Source: Lepeophtheirus salmonis
Lineage: Eukaryota > Arthropoda > Copepoda > Siphonostomatoida > Caligidae
Assembly: GCF_016086655.4 (NCBI RefSeq)
Contig: NC_052134.2
Coordinates: 31,805,971-31,869,970, forward strand
DNA: 64,000 nt
Reading direction: 5' to 3'
Below the pieces are notes generated by a model that was not told the origin of the DNA, did no database searches, and was given only the letters and a program-made list of their open reading frames with translations. The position numbers and the translations under genes are program-made. Shown in pieces: positions 47,831-60,403 of the stretch; the first letter of the stretch is position 1, and each line of letters opens with the position of its first letter.

Positions 47831-50044
47831 TCATGATATGTACTATATAGTAGAAAAGAAAATAAATAATAACTATATTAACCTACATAAAGAAAATTTA
47901 CTCCTAAGTTCACCCAATTTCCATCCCTATTTTTTCGTGTTATGTAAGTTGATTAATTGAACTAGAATGAGCTCTTCTTAAATAGTATTCACTGATGTGT
48001 AGGGATTAAGAAAATATATAAAATTTGAAGATTGCATTCTTTTTGTAATTGCTACATGGAAAAAGCTGCCAGCATTGTTCTTTTATTCTTGAAAAGAGAA
48101 CATATATGATACAAGTATAAAGTAATCACTAGTGCATACAAGAAGAAGAGTAACACTAAGAATTTATTCTAAGGATATAAATGTAGGTCCTTGTTTGACT
48201 CGCTGTAATTCCTGACTATATCATTACATTTCTAGACATGGAGCAGGATTTGGTTTTATTATTCTCTTCTGCTGCTACTTTAAGTTGTAAATAAAGGGAT
48301 CTCAACTTTTTTGAATTAATAAAATCTTAAAGTATATATTACGTCTCATTATCTGTAGAAGATTATGAATTTGCCTCTTATACTTAAAGTATTAACAGTT
48401 CTAAGAGTCGATTTGTTAACTGGGAATGAGCCCCAAGGATCTTATTGATTTATACTCATTATTAGATATGTTTATAGTACCTACACTGAATCATGACAGG
48501 ATAATTTATTATAGGGATACCTTGAAATATAACGTACAAATATGTTCCTGAAAGTTGGATGATCCGTGTATAGCGCTCATCCTTTTTTTTCATATTCAGA
48601 AAAGAAAGATTACACTTTTTTTTATGATATTCTCTCTTTTTGCTCCATAGGATAGGTTAAGAAAAAAAAGTTTATTTTTATTTTTTAAATGTTAGATGAA
48701 TTTCTATCAGAATTAATATATCCAAATAATGATTAATGCTCAACTTTAATCCTTATTGGCGTAAAATATAACTTGTGTCTCCTTTAAATCTTTGAAAAAG
48801 ATGAGCTACCTAATGAAATTTTTCATACTATATGACAACTTTTCCCCACTACTTGTGATCGAAATTTGAATAAAAAAGGTAAAAATCAAATCAATCTAAT
48901 GTGTAGTTATACTATAGTTAGTTTTTTGACAATTATTGGCTTGATTAATAAATCTATCTTCATGATTCAAATATCTTTCTGTGACTCATTTAGAATTAAA
49001 TAAATAAGATGTTTAATTAACTAATTATTAATATAATTATACGATTTTATTATAGATCTACAGATTAAATCCTTTGTAGTTCATGTCAAGGCTTCAATAA
49101 GTTTTTGAATCTTCTTTCCATAATTTCGTAACTTTTAAATCAATGGTGTAATAAAGTATTAGCCTACTTTTGGTTTAAACATTGCTTAGCTACGTTTATA
49201 TTATATTCTTTAAAATTATTTGTGCAAAACTTTTGTACAATAAAAAAATGAATTATTTCAAATTCTCTTCAGCTCTCTTTCTGTCTTTCTTTCTTTCTCG
49301 CTATTATAAATGTCACAATTTATTTTATTGCTGAAAGCATTTTAAATAGCAATAACTTACTTTGCATTTCTTACTACTATAATTTTAAATGTCATATTAG
49401 TCTACATACACATATAATATTTGAATAAATATACGCACAGATCTTTATGATTCTCATGAGTAGTAATCCTTCCTTTAAAGGTCATGAAACAATTATATAA
49501 AGTCATCATTAGGGTGTCGATTATTTCATTTTTGTGAAAAAATAAAAATTGGGAGGTTTGAAAAGTTGTATTTTGTTAATAAATAATATGGTTGACTTAA
49601 TGGCTATAAAGTGAAGAACTTTTTTCATTTTTAAAGAAAAAAGTTTATTATTTACAATATTATCTATATACTAAATATCACCACTTTTTAGTAAGACAAT
49701 CAATGTTAGTAAAATAAAATTGTTATCGAATGTTTTTAAAATTTTTATGAGCACTCAGTATTTATCGGTGTAAAATAACGATAACAGTAAGAAACAAAAT
49801 GTAGTCTTCTGCTTTTTTGTTAAAGTATCCCTCCAAGTAATAACATGTTATATACCAAAATGTGCAAATAATTGATAATCTTGATGACCATAGCCTAAGA
49901 GTTATAAAACTATAATATAAAAAAGTTGTAATGAAAGTATAGTAGAAACTAATTCTATATTTTAAAAAATAGGCTCTGAAGTCATTTGAGACCAAGGGCA
50001 ACGATTAATGAAATGCAAATATATATGTGTACGTTAAATAAGTA
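47831..50044. other. AT-rich stretch, nothing recognised
   Basis: No recognisable genes. A (TTTC)n microsatellite lies near 49275-49299. Confidence 0.5.
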
Positions 50045-51281
50045 ATTCCGGGCTGTCAAAAAGTTTTGGAACATTATTTTAAATGCGGTTTTAGAGGTTT
50101 TGGTTAATTTTATGCAAAATTTGCGTAAACAAAAAAGAATGGCCTATTGTTTAACTTTTGATCATTTTATTTGCCAATTCACTGGGATAAATATGAACGA
50201 AAATGGAGGGAAAAAAAGGAAGAAGTGGCTTGTTTAGTCTTCACCCAATTTAGAAATTCTGATACTATAAAGACCCTTAATGTCTGCAGAACAACCTTCT
50301 GGAGGATCAACAATGGTGAATAAATCAGTGATCGTCATACAAGCGGTAGGCCGTTCAAATTAAACCCCAATACACCAAAAAAAACTTTTTTTTATATCTG
50401 AAGATTACAATGATGGACTTGTCGAAAAAGCGGTCGGTAAGCCGTTTCACGGTGTCCAACTCTGTAAAAAAAAAGTTGTTGACAAGTATCTCTGACATAT
50501 TGAACAACCCTTGCTAAACAAACAACAATAATTTTGATTTGATTGGTGCAAATAGCTGTACAATGAACTGAGGTATCACGGAAACCGAATGTTGTTATTC
50601 TCAGACGAGAAGATATTTACAGTGGATCCCGTATACAATAGGTAAATAATTGGGTCGTATGTTTTTGAAAAGTCAACTACAACCTCAGTGAAGTGTTCAC
50701 CACAAACATCCGCCCTAAGTAATGATGCTCGGTATTGTTTCATCTGAAGGTCACAAAATGAAGCCATTTTGGATACAGATTGACTAGCAAGGATTACTTT
50801 ATGATTTTGCAAACAAAAGTGTTTTTCTAGTTTTGCAAGATCACAAAGCAGTAAAATATAGCCGATTATTGCTTTCAACAGAATACACATACGACAAAAA
50901 TCGTGCAAGATTGGATGGCAAAAAAAAAAGGTTTAGACAGAAGGACTTCTGGCCCCCCCAGAGCCCCAACCTGAATCCCCTTGATTACAGCATCTCGTGG
51001 GGAATTGAAAGAAAGGCCTGTACACAAAGTTACAGTAGTATTGAGTCCTTAAAGCAATCAGTTGAGAAAGAGTTGTGATCAATGTCAAAGCACTACGTTG
51101 TGAAAGTGTACAACGCATGTCGGGGTCACGTGGAGCGTGCGATTGAAGCTGAAGGTGTTCAAATTCATAAATAATGTTTTCGAAGAAAAAAATGAAAAAA
51201 AATCTAGAGAATTCCATTTAAAACGTCTATGTGTAATTAATTGATTAATCATTTACCAAGATTTTCTGACGGTCTGGTATG
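50045..51281 (+). mobile_element. Near full-length mariner-type transposon, about 1.24 kb
   Basis: TA dinucleotides flank both ends (50043-50044, 51282-51283). The left end has CCGGGCTGTCAAAAAGTTTT, and the reverse complement of the right end has CCAGACCGTCAGAAAATCTT, diverged inverted repeats. The length is typical of mariner, and it encloses a broken transposase gene. Confidence 0.7.
50203..51174 (+). pseudogene. mariner transposase, inactivated
   Basis: The length (about 324 codons from ATG 50203 to TAA 51172-51174) is close to the usual 340 or so. N-terminal remains include CRTTFWRINNGE and SDRHTSGRPFKLNPNTPKKT (linker). The first catalytic Asp is intact in LFSDEKIFTVDPVYN (50604-50606). 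The second catalytic block reads QQNTHTTKIVQDWMAKK, with Asn at 50882-50884 where Asp is expected. The third reads FWPPQSPNLNPLDYSI, again with Asn (50968-50970) for Asp. About 28 codons separate the last two, against 34 residues in the family, so sequence has been lost. The C terminus ends HVERAIEAEGVQIHK. Several frameshifts and stops are present. Confidence 0.75.
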
Positions 51282-51283
51282 TA

Positions 51284-53691
51284 CAAATAATTAATCTAAA
51301 TATTTATGAAAAAGGATCAAACTTTGTCAAATTGTATTTGTTTAACCCAACAGAACACATTTAAAGATTTATTTTTTACTTTATCACAAAAATAAAATAA
51401 TTAAGACTTAAACATTCCATTAGATTTAAATGTTGTTTTTTTGTTTTTATTTCATATTAAAAAATCACTGCATTTCCGTAATTTGCTAATGCTTTAAGAA
51501 CCAGTTAATTTATGGTTCTCTCTAAATAAAAACAATATTAGGATATTGTTTATTTACCATATATATATCAAGGTCAGCTTTTAAACAGCCAAATGTTGAT
51601 GCATTTTGTGCTTTAGTAAAACAGATAATGTGTGAGTAAAGCAAACAACTTAGAAATAAACAAATATGGATATCAAGATACAAATTATGTGATATTTATG
51701 GAAGGATATTATTTACTTTACAGAAAAGGGCAAAACGAAAATGTACTATTTCATTAATTTTGACCAATATGTCAGATGACGTAATTGTAATACTCTAATG
51801 TTTACTTATAATTAATTAACACAACTCAATTTAACCAACTGTGGGCAACAAAAAAAGTTGCCCAATATGTACTTACATGCAAATCCGTATGATTCATATT
51901 TTCATACTATTTAGTACTTACTTATAGGATCTTCCTATCGTTAGCAAAAGTTATCTAACCCTTCTTTAGTGAGAAGAAGTAGAGAAGAAGTGGCCTAACA
52001 TGTGGGTGGAATACATGAAGAAAAAGTTGCAATAATTTCAGACGGACTTCAAATTACTGAAACTAACACTAAAGATCGAAAAATTTAAAACTCACACACT
52101 TCAATATTCCTTTTGGTTGACAAAGTGTTTTTATGGGTGGGAAACCCCTATAATTGGGTATCTTATCTAATTATGTCTATCTCTCAATATGAGGTATTTA
52201 ATTCATTACTGTACTATTTAACCAATAAGAATGATTAAGTACATATATACTAGGTATTACATCCCAATTAAATGTAAATGCATATAATATGATTTAATAA
52301 AAAGACACCAAATAATTTTTAATTAATCATATGATTTTGATCAAATATAAAAATGTTCCGTAGAACTTTAAAAAAATAAAACTATCCATATAACATTAAT
52401 TATTTTTAAAAGGTAAAATATATTATTTAGATTCGAATATTAATCAAATTCGAAAAAAGACTTGACAACAATTTTGAGAAAATCACATGAACATGCCCAA
52501 AATAAATATATTTTTTTTAAAGGGACTAAACTCTAATTATTAAAAGTAAAATTATTTGAGTAAATGTAGATACATGTAAACTCCAATTGTTTCTTCATTT
52601 TCTTTCAGTTCTTCCTCATAAATTTCATTCTAATATTTTTGCAGGATATTTTTTTAATCTAATTGGCTTATGACAGCTAATTTTCTATATAATGAACCTG
52701 ATACTGGAGGGCTTACTGAGAGGAAAATAAGACAATTTTGGACTTTCTGGAGTAATAATCATTTTGAAGATCCTTGCTGTAGGTAGATGATGCTTTTGAG
52801 CAGTAATTATTTTAAATTTGTATACTATGACAAAGTTTAATATTTTATAACTTTGTTTTTTTATCAAGTATGTACTTTAAGCTCGAATTTGATTGTCATA
52901 GCTCAAATCCAATACTAATATAATGTATTTACCGATAGTGATTATATACACAAGTCAGGACGTCTTATAAGACTATTGTATATGTTCCAACACAAAAATT
53001 ATAATTTATTCGTCTCTAAAGTTGTTCATATAATATGTATGTATGTAGATTACAAAAAAAAAAGAATCAATAAATTTCCATATTCTTAACGTTTGATTTG
53101 AATAACAATATGTTCGATCTTCGTTTTTTTCTTTCTTATTCTTTCTTCGAACATTTATCTATTGAGAATGATTTCTTTTGGAAGAACCTATGCATACAAT
53201 ATATATACACTGTGTATATATATATATGCCTGCATATGTACATTGACTGATGATAATTACAAGAAAAGAAGGGAAAAAATCACTGCTACCTACCTTTAGG
53301 GAGATGAAGTACAAAATATTTATTTAAGAAAAATGCTTTTTTTCTTCTTTTTTTTCCTCTAAGATTAATGAATGTTGAACTTGTGCTTAATAGTACTACT
53401 ACATAATGCATAAATATTTTGTAGCTACTACAAAAAGAATATTCTCTCTTGTTATACATCTATACATATTTAGTTGCTTAGAGGGAGTCGATTTGGATAA
53501 AAAATAGTTGTTCATTAGACGGTAAATACAGGTGCTGTTATTTTCAATGATTTATGTGAACATATATTAAGTTAGTAAGTTAATAATGCCGTGTTAGAGG
53601 GAGGCTAGTAACATAACACAAGCATCTATGTTACTAAGAATCTGACTGCATCAATGTAGTGAAAATAGTATTATCATATATTTACTATATA
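51284..53691. other. AT-rich stretch with a repeat tail and microsatellite
   Basis: 51765-51845 matches 15190-15260 (AATGTTTACTTATAATTAAT, ACAACTCAATTTAACCA). A TGGGCAAC hairpin with an A loop lies at 51842-51864, and TA/TG microsatellite sequence at 53197-53228. No gene recognised. Confidence 0.5.
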
Positions 53692-53914
53692 CGAGGGTGG
53701 TCTAGAAAACTTTCCTAAATCAACGTGGATATAGCAGCACTCGTAAATAAAAACTATTTGCATGTAGATAACATCTGTTAACAGTTAGACACCAAAGCTT
53801 CAGCCATTTTGGACGCGCAGTTGATATGCAACAGTCGTTTGAGTGATTTGATGTGATAATTTTTGTAAAAATGGACAAAATTGTTGAGATGGGAAACTTT
53901 TCAGACGTCCCTTG
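53692..53914 (+). mobile_element. mariner-derived MITE, 223 bp
   Basis: TA dinucleotides flank it (53690-53691, 53915-53916). The left end is CGAGGGTGGTCTAGAAAACT, and the reverse complement of the right end is CAAGGGACGTCTGAAAAGTT. The interior contains CCATTTTGGACGCGCAGTTG, as at 18742. It then has a transposase start ATGGACAAAATTGTTGAGAT (ATG 53871) fused directly to the right terminal repeat, so essentially the whole gene has been deleted. Confidence 0.75.
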
Positions 53915-54189
53915 TATATTTAGGTATATTGGACTATTATTTGAAACATAACTTACCAAAATTTAGCTTAGTTGATATTATAGAGAGATGTTGAACAAAA
54001 AAGAGAACATGATTAGGGTACTACCAGCTTCAACATCATCCACAGTGACTGTTGGAAATATAGAGAGCAGCCCGATTGACTTGAGTAAAAGTTGTTGGCA
54101 AGATTGTAATCTGTAATAATTGAGCTAGTAACTGCTATGACATAAAAATATTTTGGACTCCTTACCAGTTTTGGAAAAATTGAACATTA

Positions 54190-55690
54190 ACAGGTCATTA
54201 TGCCCATGATGTGACCGTGATGATAGAAGCAAACACAGAAGCTCAATTAAAAAGAAGACTCAAAATTGTTTTATCTTATTTTACAATGCCCAGAAAAAAG
54301 GAGAGAATGAAAATCAATAAATCAAAGAATGCAATTCTCCCGATTGGCTTAAGGCATCAGGGAAGAAGTTTGAAAATTTCAAATTTTTCTATTAAAGAAA
54401 TGACTACTATTTTAGGCTTTAAATGGGTGGGTTCTGGTACCTCAGAATTAAATTGGCTGGAACTAAAAAGGAAAGTCAATAATTTTATCAACGGCTGGTA
54501 CAATTTTAACATAAAAAAAAGGAATGTAACTTTACAAGACTTTCGTTATTCCTTATGTTTTGTATAAGGCTATCTTTTTAGCAATATTGACGGAAGGTGC
54601 CATATTGGTGAATATTTTTGGTTGTAGACTCTTTTTCATTGGAATTAACATTACAGAGACCAAGAAATCGATTAGGTAGTGGGCACAAATCTTTTGTGGA
54701 CATAATTACAAATATTTATTCGAAAGTTTTGGTTGATATAACGAAGAATCAAAACTTATGTTAAAACCTCAAAAATGAACTATGAATAAATTATGCTTGG
54801 GATAGATTTTATAAATGTCAATATCGAAGACTTTTCCCCTCGGCTTGCTGCAAAGCAAAGGGCTACCATATTTGGAATGCGATTCCTTCTTACGATTATG
54901 GAATGACCGTGGATATTATTCGTGAGAATCTTTGTAAGAAACTTTCTTTCAGAACTTAGGTGAGCCTGTGTCTTTGCAATAGAAGGCACTCAAAAAATAA
55001 GCTAACAACACATGATATTTGTGTTCACTTTATTTTTATTTTGACCAAGAAGTTTATTTTTCCTCTCATAAGACATTCCAAACTACACAGCAAAATTATT
55101 TTTTTCTAAGTCAGAGAAAGCCTATGCATTGCCATGATTTGGCAATTAAATAATTCTAGTAGTTGGATTCATATGAGTATGCTATCAACTTCCTGAATAG
55201 ATAATGGAAGAAAATTCACATCTCAATTTCAAATAACCACAAGAATTATTTTTTTTAGGCTCTCAATGTAAAGTTTTTGGTAGACAATTCAACACCATTA
55301 GACATACTTTTTTGAAGGTTCACAGTTACATATTTTAAGACTATTGATTAGTTTAAGCATCCCTATGATTTTCATATAATTACAGCGAAAATTTTGTTTT
55401 CATTATCTTCGAAAAGAAAAGACAATACTTCTCAAATTAAATCAATAGAGAATGTTTTTTTAAATGTTAAGGGTTACCTAGCAAAGAATATAACTATACA
55501 AGACCCATAGTTGCAGAAAATATTTATGTTATTTTAATTTTGGCGGTTGCAAGATACGAAATGTTCGAATTTTGCATTTGAAGACTATCGAAGGTACTTG
55601 TGACTGGGACTCAAACTCATCGAAACTTTTTGGAAAAAGCTTGAAGAAACAAGCGAGTGGTTGGCCTTTATGCAATTTTACTCTTACTAT
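54190..55690 (+). pseudogene. Non-LTR retrotransposon ORF2, RT palm to C-terminal part
   Basis: Plus strand. GHYAHDVTVMIEANTE stands where the RT catalytic YADD block is expected, with the first Asp replaced by His. The open frame 54211-54567 continues with AQLKRRLKIVLSYF, MKINKSKNAILPIG and ILGFKWVGSGTSELNW. It is homologous block by block to 37455-37814 on the minus strand (LELNKKKTAILPLG). After frameshifts the sequence continues as AILTEGAILVNIFG (54575-54620), YDYGMTVDIIRENL (about 54885-54930) and weaker traces to about 55690. It is 5'-truncated, so endonuclease and RT fingers are absent. It is in the opposite orientation to the 33-42 kb pair. Confidence 0.6.
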
Positions 55691-56317
55691 TAAAGAATTT
55701 TATTTTTGTGGTTTGTTTGCGATTTATTTATTTTATGTTGATAGGAATTGATTTGAAAATTAATATCCTATAGTTTTAGTTTTATTCAGTTAATATTTTA
55801 TTGTTGAGATGCTAATGTTTTCAATTGGATTTATGAAGATTTAAGTTTATAATTCTTAATCTGATGACTTTATACATACTATAAAGTTTAAATACATTTC
55901 TTCAAATACATCTTCACCATAAAATTTTAAATAATTCTTAATAGTTATTTGCTATTTAAAAAAATAATTATTAAAAACAAGTCAATAATTTTTTTTTGCT
56001 AGTAAACTAAATATTTTAATTTTCGACTCATATTTGGGACCATGCAAGAGGTTAAATGACGTTATTATAGACTATATGCCAGCTAGTGGCATCATCATAA
56101 TTAATTCCTACAAAGTTTTGTAATATTATAAATCATCTATCCAGGCCAATTTCAACTATTTTCGTGCGTAAAAGATAAATAAACTAATTACTTTGGTAAA
56201 CAGAAGTGTTTACTATAATAATTTTGAAAATAATTTACTCTAGTGGGTAACCCAAAATTTCTGAAAATTTTCAAGGATCCATAACGGGGACTGGACTAAT
56301 TTTAAGTCCATATTTTA
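55691..56317. other. AT-rich stretch, nothing recognised
   Basis: No recognisable features between the non-LTR and mariner remains. Confidence 0.45.
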
Positions 56318-56481
56318 GAACCGATCGAACGACTACCTAACCGAACAGCAAAGACACACTTATTAGTCGGATCAAGAAGGAATTCCAGAGTTTACCAAGG
56401 GACCAAGTGGCAAAGACCTGCTAACAAGTTTGGCTTCTTAAACAAACATTAATTGAGGCCAGAGGTGATTGTATTAAATAA
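56318..56481 (+). pseudogene. mariner transposase C-terminal fragment
   Basis: The plus-strand reading LISRIKKEFQSLPRDQVAKT, one stop, QVWLLKQTLIEARGDCIK and TAA (56479-56481) matches the family's C-terminal block, in which a basic/acidic helix is followed by Cys-x-x-x-x-x-R-x-x-x-x-x-I-x-A-x-G-x-x-I-E. No other part of the element is visible nearby. Confidence 0.5.
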
Positions 56482-58615
56482 TATAAATTAAACTATATCA
56501 AGCTTTCAGAATCTGGTTTATTTTTATAAATTTAATAACTGGTTGGAGAGAGAAAAAAAATCCTTTTCCGCAGCACAAATAGCTTGCACATCCTGTTCTT
56601 AATTAAAATATCGGTCCAAACAGAATTTTTTTCATAGATGGAACCAATTAACACCTAATTATTTTTTACGACTACTCTTGTTATCGGAAACTGGATATAT
56701 GGCAAGTTACGTATCGTCGGACGTTTCAAATTGTCGGACACTTACCGGTTAAGTTGCGACAATTCAACCCTTGTACTTCAACCAAAAATATCAAAAGAAA
56801 TTGTTATGTAATTATCACCCATTTTTAAATAATCCTGTAAAATTTCGAATCTATTGGTGGTGTAGTTTTTGTGAAACAAAAGTTTGTTCCAGGTTCTAAT
56901 TATTTTTAGTTAAAATTCAACACTTCTATATTTTATGGTGTGTGATAATATGAAGATATTTCCTCTCCATTTGGTTATATTAGAACAAAATTATCATGTT
57001 CGAGTTCATTGGAATTTTGACATTAGTATTTTATTTATTTGCTGGTTTTTTGTCATATTATTTGAGAAATAATCGCTGTCTGATAATATGAATCAAATAA
57101 TTCATAAATTCCTATTATCGTACAGGGTTTTTAATTGAATAAAATAACAAATAGTTCACTTAATAAATAGCTAGATACTGAAGAGTAAAGCATTCAAATA
57201 TCTGTTGATCAGAAAAAAGAAAAGGAGGAAGAGACAAACGGTACATTCAACTCCCTCATGCCTCACATCAATCATATTAATAATTTATAAAAAGGATCAC
57301 GTTCATATCCGTGCATCCAATTCTGTCTCAGGAAGGAATATAATGGATCCACTTCGGCAAGATAATGCCATTATTTTTTAACCACCATTGATTCAGATTT
57401 TCACTATTTTTCTTAAATACTATAATAGTACAATAAAAGCATTCAATCTAGAGTACATGCAGAAAATAGCGGCATTTGTAGACAAATAACGTGGGGGGAT
57501 TATAAAAATTGGATACCATATTAAGATACACAAATTAAAATCATCTTATCATTAGATTGCTTGTTTAAAACTTGAGAGGATTTCAAGCACTTATATCAAA
57601 TGTGGGCATTTCATAATATACACCATGCACAACATTTGTTAGATTAGATTAATTAATTATGTGTCCATGGAAGGAGAACCTGTAATTAAATATGTAGACA
57701 TTAACAATGAAGTCCAATAAAATAATCGAATAAACATCTTATGTAGAAGAAAACAAAATGAAATGAGTTATTGACATGCAAGACCCTCTATCGGTCAAAC
57801 TTATTATTATTTACATATCTTTGAAAGAGGGATTAAATATCTCAATTCTAAGTAAATATGTAAATGAAAAATACGACTTTATTAATTATGATTTTTATTC
57901 AATAAGAATTATTACTCATTCATCTAAATTTTACCGGAGAAATGTTTAACTTAATGAATACGTCATTCTCAAACAGGAAAAGTTTATTTTACCAAACACA
58001 TTGAATACTATATTATTCTATTATATATATTCTAAAAATGAGAAGACGATTAAAAATCATTACGTAAGGATAAAAGGAAACAAGATCTTAAGCTTAATTT
58101 AACTGAAATTGCCAAAAGTTCGTTGATGATCCGTTAAAAACCGGATACCTTAAAAGGTTAAAAACTGGATTTAATTACAACTGAAATTTATGGATAACAT
58201 CCATAAATTATATAAAAATTATACTTCAGATTCTTTTTAACATTTTGAACATTTAATTTTAAACGTGCCGTGTTTTCTTTTGTATTTCCTTATTACTTTA
58301 TTTTGAGTCATCTCTCAACCATTATGTCTTAAATAAGTTGTTGACTTTAAAAAATTAATAAACTTTTAATTATTTTTAAAGAGGCTCAGCGTTCTACTCT
58401 TTGTGTATGCTTCAATCTTGAAGGTCAAAGATCCATGATATTTCTGACATGAACATTAAAATCAGTGTTAGTAGGTAACTGGTATATGCACAATAAGATA
58501 ACAGAAGTGTATAGATGCACGTAGATAATAAAATCCAAAGGGAGAAATGTTATCTGAAAAGATAACATGAATTATTACCTATAATTATATTTTTTAATGA
58601 AACTATGGCTCATTA
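56482..58615. other. AT-rich stretch, nothing recognised
   Basis: About 2.1 kb with no recognisable genes or element boundaries. Confidence 0.5.
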
Positions 58616-59340
58616 CTAGCAATTAATAGTAAAAAGAAAAGACCAGGTGGTAAAAAAACCACCTGTTCGCCTTATTAAAACCTTTCCATCTTTTAACAAA
58701 GGTATCACAAAATGTTCAGACACATTTACCCCCTCTCTCTCAACTGTAGCTTTAAGATTTTCTACATTTTTGTGAAGTGTCGCAACAGCTTTCCTCTCAA
58801 TTTTGCCCCACACTACATAGTCGAAAGGGTATGGTCAGGTGGTGAAGGAGGCCAAATATAATTTTACAGTCCAGTCAAGTTTTTCTTGTACTTATTTTTA
58901 AGCAGTAAGCTTCCGTGTGATGGAGTGGAATAATGCGGCGAAACGTCCAGACAAGGCAAATTTACCTTCTCCATAAATTCAGGTATGAATTACTTGATTT
59001 TCGTTTTATAAACCGCTAAGGAACTCATCAGAGGATATTTTGTTGTGATTCCTGTTATAGTCTTCTCAAAGCTCCTTAAACTTATTGACAGTAGTCACTA
59101 ACTTTCTGGAGGAGGGAAGGATATGTCATATTTTTTTAGTTGAGAATTGTGTGTTGACAAGATCTGACCCGCACTGCCTATTGGACTCCATCTTCAACAG
59201 AGTCGTAGATAGAAAAATTATTGACATGTTCAAATTTGAACAATTTAACACGCTAAAACACAACGAAAGATGCGATAAAATAAGCAATACAAGATATCAA
59301 AGTGATTTTCCATTTTGCTCTTCCCCACATTGTATATTTT
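58616..59340 (-). pseudogene. mariner transposase, heavily decayed
   Basis: On the minus strand the C-terminal catalytic block reads IWPPSPPDHTL and, after a frameshift, FDYVVWGKIERKAVATLHKN (58780-58865). This retains the third catalytic Asp context Pro-Pro-x-Ser-Pro-x-Asp. It runs into VENLKATVEREG and a C terminus ending near 58616. Further toward 59340 the strand shows only weak traces of the DNA-binding half (for example DLVNTQFSTKKI near 59150), so the upstream limit is uncertain. The plus-strand frame 59085-59342 is antisense. Confidence 0.5.
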
Positions 59341-59816
59341 GACTTTTCATTTCATTTAAAAATGTAAAAAAAAGATATGCACTACAAGCGGATAATCAAA
59401 ATATCCTTACGTTTTTGCTCTTCCTTTTTTTTGCTTGACTTTAAAAAGTTTTTAATTTTTTTATAGGTTAGAGAAACAAAATGATTTTATTAACAACTTT
59501 GTTTTAATCTTATTATTCTAAGCATACATTTTTTTTCTTTTTTTCAAACTTTGATCAAGATTTATGATCTAAGAAAACATCGTTGAACAACAAAAATGTA
59601 TAATTGGTTATTTTTTTGCCAAATGACAACTCTTCCACCCTAGCAATGCTCAAAACTATCAAAAATAAACTACTGTAATGTGAATTTCTGATATATATTA
59701 TTTCTCTGATAATTATAATATTTAAAAAAATATTTATTTGTCTTCATAAATTAGTAAAATACAAACAATTCAAACCACTTTTTAGTAAAAGGGGAAAAAA
59801 AAAAAGAGTATTTATA
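59341..59816. other. AT-rich stretch, nothing recognised
   Basis: No recognisable features between the two mariner relics. Confidence 0.45.
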
Positions 59817-60403
59817 CAAGGGTGGTCGGAAAAGTTTCTAAATAGTACTCGGCATTTTTCTCCGCAAAATAATTATTCATATGACACTTTTAGTTTTTGG
59901 CTCAATTATTCCTAGTTGGATTGACTAAATATGAGTTCACTGAAGTACTTACACAAAATTTTGCACGCATTTCTTCTTCCTTTTTATTAATATCCTTATG
60001 TAGTAAATATTTGAGTCTCGAAAATAATTTATGGAGTGAATTGTAATAATAATATTAAATAGGGGAGAAATACGCCTGCTTAATGACTGCGTAAGGACTT
60101 CAGTGAACCCTCCTATAGACGTGTCTAATTTGAACATAACAAGCCTTTATATGTTTGTTATATTGTTTGAATCCATTTAAAGGTTATACTTTCCAAAACA
60201 AATATTTAATGAAAGCTCGATAATCGATTATGTCCATTTTTACAAAAAAAAAAAAAAAACTCAAATCAATTCATTCAACCGGTCCAAAATGGTTAAAACT
60301 TTAGTGATTAACTTTCAAGAGATTCGGGATGGATGTGATTAGTTTTTATTTACAAGTGCTGCCATCTTTTTGTTGATATCGGAAACCTTTCAGACCACCC
60401 TCG
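59817..60403 (-). mobile_element. mariner-derived element with internal deletion, 587 bp
   Basis: TA dinucleotides flank it (59815-59816, 60404-60405). The left end is CAAGGGTGGTCGGAAAAGTT, and the reverse complement of the right end is CGAGGGTGGTCTGAAAGGTT. On the minus strand the leader includes AACCATTTTGGACCGGTTGA. The transposase start follows at 60237 (MDIIDYRAFIKYLFWK), the same start as in the elements at 18624 and 53692. The frame is lost after about 16 codons and no catalytic block is visible. Confidence 0.7.

Noticed and set aside
53197..53228. TA/TG-rich palindromic segment as a functional site
   Set aside because: Simple microsatellite sequence explains the symmetry.
59085..59342. 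Plus-strand 85-codon frame
   Set aside because: It overlaps the decayed minus-strand mariner relic and has no similarity of its own.
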